Assembly: GCA_004154925.1 (NCBI GenBank)
Contig: QJNS01000123.1
Span: 1 to 64,000 of the forward strand
Origin: Monosporascus cannonballus
Lineage: Eukaryota > Ascomycota > Sordariomycetes > Xylariales
DNA length: 64,000 bases
Direction of reading: 5' to 3'
The position numbers and the translations under genes were made by a program. A model generated the notes under the pieces. The model had not been told where the DNA came from and made no database searches. It saw only the letters and a program-made list of their open reading frames with translations. This document shows positions 1-10,893 of the stretch, in pieces. The number at the start of each line of letters is the position of its first letter. Positions within the stretch are counted from its first letter, which is position 1.

Positions 1-600
1 AAAAAAAAAAAAAAAAAAAAACTCTGTCAGCAGCTTCCGTACAAATACAGCGGCCAGAAGCGGATAATACTTCCAGGGGCCGCATTCCTGCACTATAAAG
101 CCACCGATATTTCTCACGTGAGCGGGCTGTTGGTCCAATCGTCCACCCTGCTGCATATCGTCCCTCCCCTAGGACACCAATCGTGGGTTGTGAGAATACA
201 GGTCCACTATTCGAGCCTATGCCTGATGGCTCACTGTAAGGCTTCGTAGCCTTGGCCCGGTTCGGCCGGTTTCGCTGGAGCTTGTCAAGACCTTAGCATT
301 TCCAACCGCCTCCTGAGTCCATATGGTCTCCGAAGTCAGCGAAGTCCGCTCCCATCCTCACCTGGTTAACAGAACAAGCGTGATAAAATCTTGCCCCAGA
401 GAACAGTCACAGGAGGCCAAAACATTGTGATACATGGGATGGAACGGAAGGCTCCATTTTCGTGTAACGCATGTCGGTAAGGCGTCCTCGTTCCATACAA
501 CGCCAAACCCCGATCTGACATGAGATTAAGAGACTTAAGCGCAAGTATCCCGAGGAGTTTCGAGCTTGTTCATCGGTAGGTATAAGCTCGGAAACGGCCC
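1..600. other. Window edge, poly-A start then no recognised gene
   Basis: The window opens with a run of 21 A, which may be a natural homopolymer or a contig-edge artefact. The rest has mixed composition and no convincing reading frame. The missing 5' end of the decayed zinc-cluster regulator that follows (first cysteines of the DNA-binding domain) would be expected here, but I could not identify it. Confidence 0.5.
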
Positions 601-2590
601 AGCTTGCTGGTGGACGCTAATGCGGACTGAAGTATATGCGACTCGACAAGCGATGCGAGTACCCTCCGCGTCCCCGGGAACTCTATAACGGGCTACGAGT
701 TCTAGGGTCACCAACAACAGCATCGTTGAATCTCCAGGGCGCACGTAATTCATGGCAGCCGAGTAATTCGGTGGTGCCGTCAGCTATCGGTACCGGCCAA
801 TATCTCCGAAGGAGATAGGGGCCTCGGCAGAGTCTCCATCAATGTTCTTCCTAGATCGCGAAACTTGTCCTGCGTCCCTGCCCTCCCATCCTTCGCGTAA
901 CAGAGTCCCGCCAAATTATTGGGTATTCACCCCTCTGCTGATATGTCGTCCATGCTCGAAAATTATTTCTCCACCATCCATCCGTGGCTGCCAATCCTGA
1001 ACTACAAACGCAACCGACCAAGCATGTCCGATGGCCGCCTAGGTAGCGACCCCGGGTATGTACGTCTACTTCAATGCATGAGGCTGGTATCGGAACTACA
1101 TTGCCACTTGCATCTAGCTACTGCATCTCCTCTGTATCTCGAGGCGAAAGAGGCGTCGTTTCGGGTGGAGAGTGCGTGCCTCCCTTGCCTTCGTCTCCTG
1201 TAATCGGTCATATTGTTGGCTACCTACGAAATTGGCCATAGCATCTATCCTGCCGCCTATCTGCGCGTTGGCCATGCATCGAGGATTGGGATCTTGATGG
1301 GTTTCCATGGCGGCAGACATCAGTCCAGTTGTTTAAGGACGCAGACACACGGACGGGACACGAGGAGAAAAGACGCGCCGCAAGCGCCATATTGCCGCTA
1401 CCCTTCGACTCGGTTCCCAGGAGCATATTTCCTAACGGTCTCCTCTCCTATTTCCAGTCTCTGTGTTAGGTATGCGTGGAGCAGCTATTAACTCAATGCC
1501 GTAGCGGTGGGCCGTCATCTTGCTCGATAGGCAAGTACACCAGCATTGCGGCTCAGTGAGAAAAACCGCGTATTTCAGACCAGAGTCGTCAGCCAAGGGA
1601 CTAGAGATCGGCATCCTGCTGCGCCGGAGCAAGTACAGGCGAGAATACTCACATGTTCAGAAATCCCAGTCAGCAGCAGTTGCTTAACTTGCACTTTGTC
1701 TCTACCCCTGAGCACGTACTCTACCTCGTTCACGTCTAAGTGCCCCGAGGTCCTCAGCTCAAATCTCCCTCTCAATCCCTCACAGACAACAGAACTAACT
1801 TGCATTACCGATACGTGAAACGTTGTCCATGGATGGCCAGGCGACCTGGTTTTGCGGACTTCCATTGGCGCCAGTGTACCTCTGTCTATAATGTACTTAA
1901 CCTGCGTTATTGAGAACGTGGGCAACTGATGAAGGAATACGGTGGGATGAAGGGGCCATGGGGATCAATGAGCCTATGTTCGCATCAACATTCACGTCTA
2001 ACACGAATGTGGGAGCATTTGCCAACACACATCAATCAGGCCACGTCCTCAGCCGAGTCTTGCATCACCGCAAGAGTGACCACGATCCCAGCCCAACTCT
2101 CGATCTTCGTCTAGCCGGAGCGAGACAGCTGCATAATATCTCGTTGTCTTGACAACACACCTGTGTGAAGTGACTGCTCAAGTTGACTGCAATCGTTCCT
2201 AGGTCACGTCGCTTGCGGATATGTTTCACTGCGCGCTTGATCCTCTACCGAAGGCACGCCTGCGACGAGAACTACTCATCCTGCCAGGGCCGGTCGGCTC
2301 AGGAGACGGAGTTGCAAAGGACAGCTTAAGACGGTATCCACGATGTTATCAGGGGCACATGGGAGCTTGCGCGCAAAATATTGGATTTTGCAGGTAGAGA
2401 CCGCCAAGCCCACAAAATTGTAAACCCCTTGCTATGCTACTCCCTATACCTCACCTGGGGAGAGTGCGAATGTTACATACTTGAGGGACTCTCAAGCGGC
2501 GGGGTGGATGAGCGACATTGCCTTGTTGTCCAAGCGGATTGCACGGCGGTGGGAGGCTGCTGGTAAGACACCACAGTGCATACCGCATCC
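600..2590 (+). pseudogene. Decayed Zn(II)2Cys6 transcription factor
   Basis: Pieces of a fungal zinc-cluster regulator follow one another in the right order but in different frames. Near 636 the end of a zinc cluster and its linker read RLDKRCEYPPRP. At 919-1310 one frame gives the middle homology domain (ENYFSTIHPWLPILN, then ATYEIGHSIYPAAYLRVGH), broken by a TAA at 1201-1203 where the family reads through. From 1314 the frame shifts (QLFKDADTRTGHEEKRRA). From 1910 a third frame gives FASTFTSNTNVGAFA, continues through ICFTARLILY (about 2220) and a TAA at 2327-2329 to NPLLCYSLYL (about 2420). The tail ALLSKRIARRWEAAG lies in yet another frame near 2520. Several stops plus at least three frame changes rule out a working protein. 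Family assignment rests on remembered domain patterns. Introns could explain some frame changes but not the in-frame stops. Confidence 0.7.
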
Positions 2591-3357
2591 ACGACTCGTA
2601 CCAATCCAGCGCAGGGCTTTATGTATCGGAAATCATGAGATGGCCGGGGGTATTTGAGCATTTCTCGCTGAGATAGCGGGACCTAGAAGCACAAAGTTAC
2701 GGCATGGCTTGAACCTGTGGCGGTCAAAACAGTTAAATGGTTCCAGGAGAGATTAACGATGAGTCGAAAGGCAGAACGTTATAAACCAGTGTGTAACTCA
2801 TTTGTTAGCTATCTGCCTGGGCGTATATGAAAAGACAGAGAGAACTCTCTCTGCCACATCTCGAGGGCCTTAAATAGGAGAAATGATACAAAGCAAATGG
2901 ACAACCGAGTTTGGGGCGGACCCGAATATGTCTCCCACTTGACACATGGGTATCTACGCATGATTGCCGATTCGATATATTCTTCCGTAAAACTGTCGAA
3001 GTACGTCCTGCATGCAAGGAAAACAAGCACCTACGTCTGGTAAAAGTTTACTGATAGGCGTAAAATATTATTAGGGGTCCTCGCAAAAGAAACCCCCCTT
3101 AAACGTAGGTGTCTGATAGTAGATGGTCTGTGTGGCCGCACTGACCACCCAGCGCTAGGTAGGGAGTTACAGGAGGGCAGGCCCCACGCCCTGTAACGCC
3201 CGCTAGTGCTCTACTCTAGTACTGGTACAGAGCTGTAACTTGCCCAGAACTAAGAAATTCCGCCGCAGTGGAAAGCTATACGCATTCAGCCTAGGACCGG
3301 TCCGTTCATCCCCCAAGCAAATTCAACTACTCTTACAACACCGCATCGCATTGAACC
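2591..3357. other. Intergenic, no gene recognised
   Basis: About 770 bases with only short overlapping ORFs of unremarkable composition. The last 100 bases, rich in pyrimidine and CAAC/ACAA runs, are the presumed 5' leader of the gene starting at 3358. Confidence 0.5.
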
Positions 3358-3645
3358 ATGTCGAAATCGAAGACGATGCCTGCACCGCCGTTACCCTTTA
3401 AAGGGACGCCGCCACCAGGACGTCACCGCGAGCCGCCACTACCTCGAAGCCTTCAGCCGAAACGGATCGACCAGTCCAGCTCGGCGTACAAAAAGGCCGC
3501 CAGGAAATACGTAAACTTCATGGTCGCGGCGCCTATCCTCCTCGTAACGTCCTACGTGCTTTTCGACCGCCTCGTCATGGGTAGTCCGGTAAAGACGCTT
3601 CACCCGAAGCCGCAGGTTAAGGTGGAGGAGAAAGAGCAGGGTTGA
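3358..3645 (+). CDS. Small single-pass membrane protein, unknown function
   Basis: Intronless ORF of 95 residues with an ATG in good context (accATGtcg). The N-terminal 45 residues are proline-rich and basic (PPLPFKGTPPPGRHREPPLP). One hydrophobic segment at about residues 57-74 (VNFMVAAPILLVTSYVLF) is followed by a charged tail ending in Lys/Glu. The basic N-terminus, single membrane span and small size resemble fungal mitochondrial or ER single-span proteins, but I cannot name a family and localisation is inference. Codon usage is GC-rich like the other real genes here, unlike the flanking sequence. The overlapping reverse-strand ORF looks like a shadow. Confidence 0.65.
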   Translation: MSKSKTMPAPPLPFKGTPPPGRHREPPLPRSLQPKRIDQSSSAYKKAARKYVNFMVAAPILLVTSYVLFDRLVMGSPVKTLHPKPQVKVEEKEQG

Positions 3646-4021
3646 AATCTCAAGTTCCGACATCCTTCGCCTCGCCTCGCGCCTGCAGATACAGCATGGC
3701 TGTTCCTCGAGACTTGGAGAGAGGGCACATGCTTCAGGACAAATATCACAAGTCTAAACGAGCAAGATCCCATGGAACCATCACTGTCTGGCGATTTTCC
3801 TGCGTTCTAAGTCCCCACTGTTGACGGGCACGAACATCCTCTTCACTGATCGTCATTAGCCGGGCCGTGTAAGGTCGAGGCGCTTCTATAGCAGGTCAAG
3901 GGGGGAAAATACTGTTCGTGCTGATGGTGTCATTTGGAAATCAACCGGCTCCACCCCGGTCTATGGAAAATCATCTACCTGTTCTGTCTCGGCCCGGCCG
4001 CCACGGAGATCCCTCGATCCT
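3646..4021. other. Convergent intergenic gap
   Basis: About 375 bases between two small genes that point towards each other, so it should hold both 3' ends. No further gene or repeat was recognised. Confidence 0.5.
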
Positions 4022-4315
4022 TTATCGTATCCGGGGCCACCTTCCCGCACGCCCGCAACAGATCAACAGGCCGACAAGGACGAGAACGGCAACGGAGCCT
4101 CCTGCGATGCCAATGATCGCCCACTTGCCTAAGTACGTGCCGGCGGTCGGATCATTTTCATACCGCTTGATGATATCAAGCCAATCACCTAGGTCGCTGG
4201 ACGGGGACGCCAAGTCGAGTCCTCCAAACGACCCGCCAGCGCTGGTCGGCGCGGCCATCCCCGTGGTGGTGAGGGGGAGAACCATGCTGAAGACGGCGTA
4301 AAGTAGGGTAGTCAT
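4022..4315 (-). CDS. Small signal-peptide plus one-TM protein, unknown function
   Basis: ORF of 97 residues. The first 22 residues look like a cleavable signal (MTTLLYAVFSMVLPLTTTGM, ending AAP). A Gly/Ser-rich luminal stretch with DLGDWLDIIKRYENDP precedes a strong membrane span at about residues 66-87 (WAIIGIAGGSVAVLVLVGLL), followed by CC and a short basic tail (GRAGRWPRIR). This layout, a short exposed region, one span and a Cys/Arg stop-transfer, recurs in small fungal surface proteins of unknown role. No family was recognised. An intron near the 3' end could lengthen the protein, so the C-terminus is uncertain. Confidence 0.55.
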   Translation of the reverse strand: MTTLLYAVFSMVLPLTTTGMAAPTSAGGSFGGLDLASPSSDLGDWLDIIKRYENDPTAGTYLGKWAIIGIAGGSVAVLVLVGLLICCGRAGRWPRIR

Positions 4316-5984
4316 GTTGGCTTTTACCTGCGTTCTTATCTCAGATAGTTCGCAGTATGTGGTTGTTTAAGTCTGGTCATACTTCGGGCTCTTGGAGATA
4401 TTATAGTGCTAGGTATTCAGGAGCGCTTGGATTCGTCATGGTGTTATGTCGAGGCCAAACGAAGCATTTATATCGTAAAACGGCTACGAATGGATCCCTC
4501 AGTCAAAACTCTTTGGTCAGTTGGGCACAATGCAGTTGTGGGCGTATGCAGACAAAGACAACCGGAGTCAAACTAAAGGCTAGACCTACTCCTCTTCACC
4601 CACTCTTTGACCAAACTCTTCGGCATACTTTTGTACAATACCCTAGTACCAGGGGGCTAGTATTCATCGTATTGCATCCTGCCAGTCGCGAGTCGACTTC
4701 ATTCAGTCTCCACAGCTAAGGAGCGAGAACAGTTAGCTAATACCGGTAATCTCGTCATAATGCGAATCAGTCCCAGTATTCCAACTTAAGGAGTCATGAT
4801 CCTCAAAGAGATGACAGGCCTTAAGCTCGTCCGATTTCTGGGCGTTCTCCCGGTGCGCCAGGGCGGTGCCGAATATCAATAAATACCTTTCGTCTCGCGT
4901 TACTGATTAACAGATGTATTTAACAACGAAATACCACGGAAAACAGGGGAAAATAAAAAGGTAAAGTAAAGACGTGGAAGAAAGCTAAAGGCTATAAAGA
5001 GATATTGTTTAGTTTTATTTTCATGTCTTTTTATTTTACATAAGTTTTAAATTGTAAAGGCCCTACGAGATGTGCGACACTTTGTCGACTATTAAATCTC
5101 CGCGCCCATTGTGCGCCTGGCCGTATCTACCAACAATGACGAAGTCTGACGACTTCTGCGAAAAAGGTATACCACTGCTCATCTAAATGGGAAAGTGGAG
5201 ATGAAGGATCAGATGTGCAATTTCTACATGAACCGCCCAGTGACGCCGCAACGCCTACCTCCTAGCACACGTTGATTCCGTTTACTATTTGCATAGCACA
5301 TCTATCAATCTAGCAAATGCACCCCATCCCAACTCGCCATGACCTGAGTACTACACTCGGCTGTAGCTGCTATCATGGTTTATCGTGAACCTGGACTCTC
5401 ATTCTAACGTCGTATGGATCTGGTTCCGGAATGCTGACCGAAGGGGTACGGGGGACCTAAATTCATTGCAGGGCTCGCCATCCCTACAATATTGCTTCTT
5501 CTTCCCCTGGGGCCAGCCAGATCGATGGTGTAGAATGACCACTTCGTGCTTGTGCGAGCGGACCCTGACTTTCTGACTGAACCGCTTCTACGTATATTTC
5601 ATAGATTCTAGGTGACCGAGGCTCACCCGGGAACTCCCTTGCCAGGGGCCTAGCATAAACGATACTCGTATCTCAGGTATGCAGTACACCCCTGCGCGTT
5701 CGGGCACGACCTCACACCGTCAGCTCAACGACCGGGCCGAAGCCTCGGGTAACAAATACCAATGCAAAGCACCTAATCCGGGTTCGACATGCGTTCAATA
5801 TCCAATGCTCCATATTAGTTGCATGCAGGCAGGGTCTACCCGATCGGTTCACCGGGAATAATGGCATTGTCACTTGCCGTAGGGCTGTCTTGTCGAGTAA
5901 ACCAGAATAGGGTAATAACTTTTATAGTTGCACTCGACGGCCGTGATCGCTTCTGTCTTTCTATATAAGCATATAGCAGCCGGT
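4316..5984. other. Intergenic, one AT-rich patch
   Basis: About 1.7 kb without a recognised gene. An AT-rich patch at about 4880-5060 contains an imperfect inverted pair (AAAGACGTG near 4966, CATGTCTTT near 5023). It could be a relic of a small transposon, but I found no terminal repeats or target duplication. The remaining ORFs show no domain. Confidence 0.45.
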
Positions 5985-7838
5985 CTATACCGCAAAACCA
6001 CCCGAGTTCTTCTGTCTCGGCTCCCCAGCGGCCTCAAACGTGCCGTTAGGCAAAAGGCGTAAACCCTGGGCGGTGCTTGACCCCGGCTTCGTCCACGTAA
6101 CGTTGTGGCCGAGAGACGACAAGTACGCGGCAGTGCCATTGTCATAAGCCCATTCTAGGGTTACCTGGTTCGGACTAAGCTGATCATGCAGCCTAGGTTC
6201 CGCCAGCGCCTCGGCCGCGGTCATTCCCCTATCGATAACATAATGTATGTTCTGAAGGGTGGCGGTAATAATCCTACTTCCGCCCGCGGATCCGATCACG
6301 TAGTAAAGCTTCCCATCCGGGGTCTCGACAATAGTCGGAGACATGGAGGACAGAGGACGCTTTCCTGGGCGGACGAAGTTGGCGGGACTCGGTATGTACC
6401 CGAAAGCGTTGCTCGAACCCGGAATAGAGAAGTCGTTCATCTCGTTGTTCATGATAACGCCCGTCTCGGGAATCATAACCTTCGAACCGAACAAGAGGTT
6501 GATCGTCGTGGTCAGGGTCACTGCCATCCCGCTCCTGTCTGCGGCAACGATATGACTTGTGCCTGGCGTATCCAGGCTTTCGATCCCGTCGGGGTTATAG
6601 TACGACACGTTCTGTGTGCGATAATCTGAGATCTTGGAGCGAACTTCCGCGGCGACTTTGTCAGATAACATGGCCGTCTGGTACTCTGCCAGGCCGTCGA
6701 CGAAAGACGGATCACCTAGCCTAGTACGTTGGGCGTAGGCGAATCTCATAGCCTCGTCCAGCCGATGGGTTGACAAGTTGACGGCGGCGGGGTCATCGAA
6801 TCCGTCATAGCCGTCCAGGATTTTCAAGACACTCAGCGCGACAGCGCCGCTGGCGGGGGCCAAACAGCTTGTAGCTTTGTATCCGCGGTAAGTAATCTCC
6901 GCGGGTTTGCGGATGGCGACGGTGTAGTTCTTGAGGTCGTCGAGAGTCATAGTGCCGTTTTGCTTAGTCAACTCGGCGATTGTGGCCTCGGCAATAGAGC
7001 CCGTGTAGAATGCGTCGACCCCCTCGTTGGCGATAACTTGCAGCGTGTTGGCGTAACGCTTCCGCGTGATCGTCTCACCTAGCTGGACCCGAGAGCCTGT
7101 GGGAGCAAAGTCAACAGCCCAGGTAGGGTCGTCCGTGAGAAAATCGTTGGGAGAAACAGAATCCATGTATTTCACAAGATCCTCAGTCACTCTGAAGCCA
7201 TCACGAGCGACTTTAATGGCGGGGGCTAGAACTTGGTCCCAGGGAAGAACTCCGTAGTTCTTGTGGATATATTCCAGGCCCCGTAGCTCACCCGGAACGC
7301 CACTGGCGTTAAGTCAGCCACCGCACTCTGCACGGCGAGGAAGGTGAGTGACAGCTACATACCTAGCAAGACCTCCGTACAAACTAGCAGCCGTGTTATT
7401 CTTGTACATGTCCTCATAGGCAGCTGCCGGAGCCGTCTCTCGAAAGTCGATGTATTCCTACGTTGTTCGAGTTAGCAAATAGCTTTATGAAGAGGGAGCG
7501 AGAAGAGAAAATTAGGAGCAGTGCGTCAACTGGGCGAGGGGACCTACATATTTACCCTCACTGTTACGGACGAGTGCAAACCCACCGCCGCCAATGCCGC
7601 TGTGATACATGCTAATGACGCCGACGCAGAGGACGGTGCCGACGATCGCGTCGGCGGCATTGCCGCCAGCCTCGAGGAGGTCAGTTCCGATACGGGAACA
7701 CTCGGCGCTCTCGGAAGCCACAGCGCCAAGCTTCGGTCCGTAACATCCTGCCCTGGGCGATGCGAACGCCAACTGCGCTATGAACGCGAGCTGAAGCCCG
7801 GCTGCCGCGATCCTGCTAAGGTACGGCATGGCGTACAT
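5985..7838 (-). CDS. GGT: Gamma-glutamyltranspeptidase, secreted or extracytoplasmic
   Basis: Three exons, 7838-7548, 7457-7363 and 7302-5985, give 567 residues, normal for the family. Both introns have GT..AG borders and restore the frame: the first joins GKY to EYIDFRETAP, the second splits a Ser codon in GGLASGVPGELRGLE. A hydrophobic N-terminus (MPYLSRIAAAGLQLAFIAQLAFA, Met4 an alternative start) acts as signal or anchor. The catalytic threonine that autoprocesses the precursor is in DTPGTSHIVAAD (about Thr377). The C-terminus NSGGFAV is family-typical. The enzyme cleaves the gamma-glutamyl bond of glutathione and its conjugates, transferring it to water or amino acids outside the cytoplasm. 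No broken residue is visible. Identification is strong; exon borders were inferred by eye. Confidence 0.93.
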
Positions 7839-9027
7839 GATAGAGAGACAGACAGGTGAGGATCAAAATTGACCTTGACACGGGGTCGCGTGTGGTTTTT
7901 TATCAAGGCTGCCAAGGGAGCGGAACCTCAAACCCTGGTACAGTGGCAGAATATTGATCCGCGCAAGTGCTGCACTAATAACTGACCAGTGAAGCAATTA
8001 TACGTGACTCAAATCATCGTAATTAAAACCCCCGCGGGGAGACGCTAGGTAATGTTGTAGTTCGGCGATCCCAAGCCCATTAGGACAGTCTCTCCAACTT
8101 AAAGATTCCACTCCTAGATAGCAAGGATGGGGAATCAAGGAAGGCCAACCACTAAGTCCTTGCTTCCTAGACCATGGGGACAGTACTGATCGGCAGCTGC
8201 AAGAGATATCTGGCCCTATATCGCATCGATATGCATATGCATGTAAGCTTTGCAGTGTCTTTTCGAGACCGGAGCCGGGACCTGCCAAGAGCATAACTCC
8301 GAGATCATCTTCAGCCGCTCTACCGCTCTCCTACTGTAAGTGCCTCTGTTATCTATGCTTTTTTGCGCGCATGCCATGGATAACGGTTCCTCGCCCAGAA
8401 GGGAATCAAACGTGTGGGGGAGCTGTTCTGGCTATTCTCCAATGCCCAACCTTAGCGACCTTCCGTTTCGGGGAAGATAGTGTGGAACGAGGGGGCTCGC
8501 ATGACCCTGGTACTGGGTACTGGGTAGGAAGTAGACGCGAGGTGATATTCCGCGATCTGAAGACCGGGTTGATAGGAAATGAGTAAAACACCGACAGGTC
8601 AGCTTCTGGATGAGGAATAACAAACATCTGTGGTGTAAACTTACGCAGTCGACTGCCCCCTTGGCACTTGTCTGGATATACTTAGTAAGTTACTGTGATA
8701 CTACGGTAAGTTATCTAACACAAACCTGGTCCAACGGCACAGGAGAGAGACAGTCGGTCAAGATGGGTTCGTTACTATTGCCGGTTTCTATTCCCTACCA
8801 CGAAACTGATGCGCCCACCCCAAAGATCCGGGGTGAATCTTCCCCGAGCCCAAGTGCTCGGGCGGATAGCGTGAAGCCGGCAAAATGAAGGCAACTTGGT
8901 AGAAGCATTGGAATATACCGTATTGATCCGCTAGCTCGCGTTATATACTACAACTTTCAGGCTATGGGCATCTTCCTGCAAAGTTCTTCGGCGCAAGGCT
9001 TCTCCAAAGTTTCGATCATTTAAATTT
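7839..9027. other. Intergenic, upstream of the transpeptidase
   Basis: About 1.2 kb between two minus-strand genes: the transpeptidase promoter (higher coordinates side of 7838) and the nuclease 3' end. Several short ORFs on both strands carry no recognisable domain. No repeat was seen. Confidence 0.45.
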
Positions 9028-10893
9028 CTAGATAACATTAAGTCTCGCCACAGAGGGATCGTGGTCACTGACTTCATCGTCGTAGTTCAACCAGGTGTTG
9101 ACATGTACATGCTCGAAGCGCGGTAACCTCTTGGCGATCTTCGGAGACACGTACATGTGGTCGAGCTGCTGACAGTTAGAGTCGAAGATGTAGGTATACC
9201 TCTCTGCCTCAGGCACGCGCGCCGCTACGTCGAGATCGACCATGCCGGAAGTCTCCGTAAACACCTCCAGGGGTTGTACGAAGGCGAACTCGTTGAAGTC
9301 GCCCGCGGCAATGACGGCGGCATTGCGGTCATACTTCAAGATCTCGGAGATGAAGCTAGCCGTGATGTTCGCTTGGGCTGTTCTCTTCTCGACGCCCTTG
9401 TTGACGGGCGGTCGGGCGTCACCATGGAGAGTAGTGCTGCCCCCTTTAGACCCAAAGTGGACGTTGACGGTGAAGAAGTCAGACAAGCGGCAGAATAAGT
9501 TCCTGAACTCCCAGTGCGCCACTATTGGCTTACGGCTGTTGTCCCATGCGGAGTTGCCTGGGTCGATTCGACCGGGGTTGAAGTTTAGAGTAGGCCCCGA
9601 AAAAATCTTGGATCCTTTCTGAACCTTGACGGCATCGGTAGCGGACCCCGGATTCGCATTCTTTAACCGGAGCACAGACGGATTATAAAGGTAAGAGGAA
9701 CGAATATTTCCGCCGGGTGCCCCGCCATCCTTGTTGTTCTCAGGCGCGATGTCAATGAAGTCGTACCTCCAACCAGTCAGTTGAGCGACAGCATCGATTA
9801 GAGCCTTGTGCGATTCATCGGCAGAGACAACACCATCATTAGTTTGGCCATTGTTGTCTTGCACTTCTTGAAGGAAGACCAAGTCAGGGGCATCAAGGTA
9901 TGTCGCAATATGCTCAGCCAGGCCTTCGATTCCCGGACTACCGGGGTAGAAGTTCTCAATATTGTAGCTGCCAACAGTCAAAGCGGCACAGGTACCCTTC
10001 AAAGGGAACTTCTCTGGCTTAGGAAGTTCGGGCGAGGGCTTCTTGACTACAAGAGCGGTAGTCGGCAAAATACGATAGAACCCGAAGGCTTGGTAGACGA
10101 CTCCGGTGATATCCTCGAGTTCATCGCCGAGCCTGCCGTCCTTTGGATTGCGCGTGCCATCCAAAGGAGTGCCGATAATGATCGCTTCAGGATTGGCATC
10201 CCCCGAACGCATCGTCAAACCACCCCGTTTGTTCAGACCGGTTACGGGCCATTCACCAACCACCCAGGTATCACCGTACTGGTTCGGCTTGGCGATAGCC
10301 CGGGGATTCTTAATAGTGACGAGTTCACCGAGCAAGCTCTCCCAGAAATCAATACCAAACTTGTCCGGTTGAAGCTCGGGATCGGCGCCCGAAACCCTGT
10401 TCACATCATTCGGCACACCAAAGATACCACCAAAGTCAAGAGAAGAGAAGTCATCAGTTGGCGGGTCCGTCGTGTCCTTGCCGATCTCGAGGGCCGCAAC
10501 GGGATTCCCGCTCGAGAGTATCGTGATGTCGCGGGGACGGGTGATCTCTGCAAGGTAGTTATAGTTTTTATTTGAGCGGTACTCCTGGACACTGCCGCTC
10601 AAGGACACGATGTCGCCCGTGGTCAAGTTGCCAAGATTAGAACCGTAGATGTAGATGGACTCAGACGTTCTGGGGTCATCGTCAGGTTCTTGCGACCGAA
10701 TCCAGAACCCGCTATCGTGGCGGGCGGTAACCAAGCCGGAGACATTAACAATTTGGCCGTTATACGGCGACAAGAATTTCGGACCATTGATCTCGGCTAT
10801 GGACTGGGCCAGGGCGACGGGCGCAAGCAGAAGAGCAGCCGCGCTGGAGCGCAGGGAATAAACCGCGGCTCTCATGGTGACCGTGGATCGCAA
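9028..10893 (-). CDS. Secreted endonuclease/exonuclease/phosphatase-family nuclease
   Basis: Uninterrupted ORF of 621 residues. A signal peptide lies at about residues 7-28 (RSSAAALLLAPVALAQS); Met7 is an equally good start. Residues 30-150 resemble the OB-fold seen before the catalytic domain in extracellular bacterial and fungal DNases of the YhcR/ExeM type (NGQIVNVSGLVTARHDSGFW). The catalytic domain carries the metal-dependent EEP motifs: SYNIENF (about 313), FLQEVQ with the Glu metal ligand (about 341), GDFNE at 531-535, DHMYVSP (about 579) and the terminal SDHDP at 609-613. The protein should be a secreted nuclease or phosphodiesterase that scavenges DNA or phosphate; substrate preference cannot be read from sequence. 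All motifs are intact. Confidence 0.88.
   Translation of the reverse strand: MRSTVTMRAAVYSLRSSAAALLLAPVALAQSIAEINGPKFLSPYNGQIVNVSGLVTARHDSGFWIRSQEPDDDPRTSESIYIYGSNLGNLTTGDIVSLSGSVQEYRSNKNYNYLAEITRPRDITILSSGNPVAALEIGKDTTDPPTDDFSSLDFGGIFGVPNDVNRVSGADPELQPDKFGIDFWESLLGELVTIKNPRAIAKPNQYGDTWVVGEWPVTGLNKRGGLTMRSGDANPEAIIIGTPLDGTRNPKDGRLGDELEDITGVVYQAFGFYRILPTTALVVKKPSPELPKPEKFPLKGTCAALTVGSYNIENFYPGSPGIEGLAEHIATYLDAPDLVFLQEVQDNNGQTNDGVVSADESHKALIDAVAQLTGWRYDFIDIAPENNKDGGAPGGNIRSSYLYNPSVLRLKNANPGSATDAVKVQKGSKIFSGPTLNFNPGRIDPGNSAWDNSRKPIVAHWEFRNLFCRLSDFFTVNVHFGSKGGSTTLHGDARPPVNKGVEKRTAQANITASFISEILKYDRNAAVIAAGDFNEFAFVQPLEVFTETSGMVDLDVAARVPEAERYTYIFDSNCQQLDHMYVSPKIAKRLPRFEHVHVNTWLNYDDEVSDHDPSVARLNVI

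Noticed and set aside
4880..5060. AT-rich patch considered as a small RIPed transposon
   Set aside because: Only a loose internal inverted pair; no termini or target duplication found.
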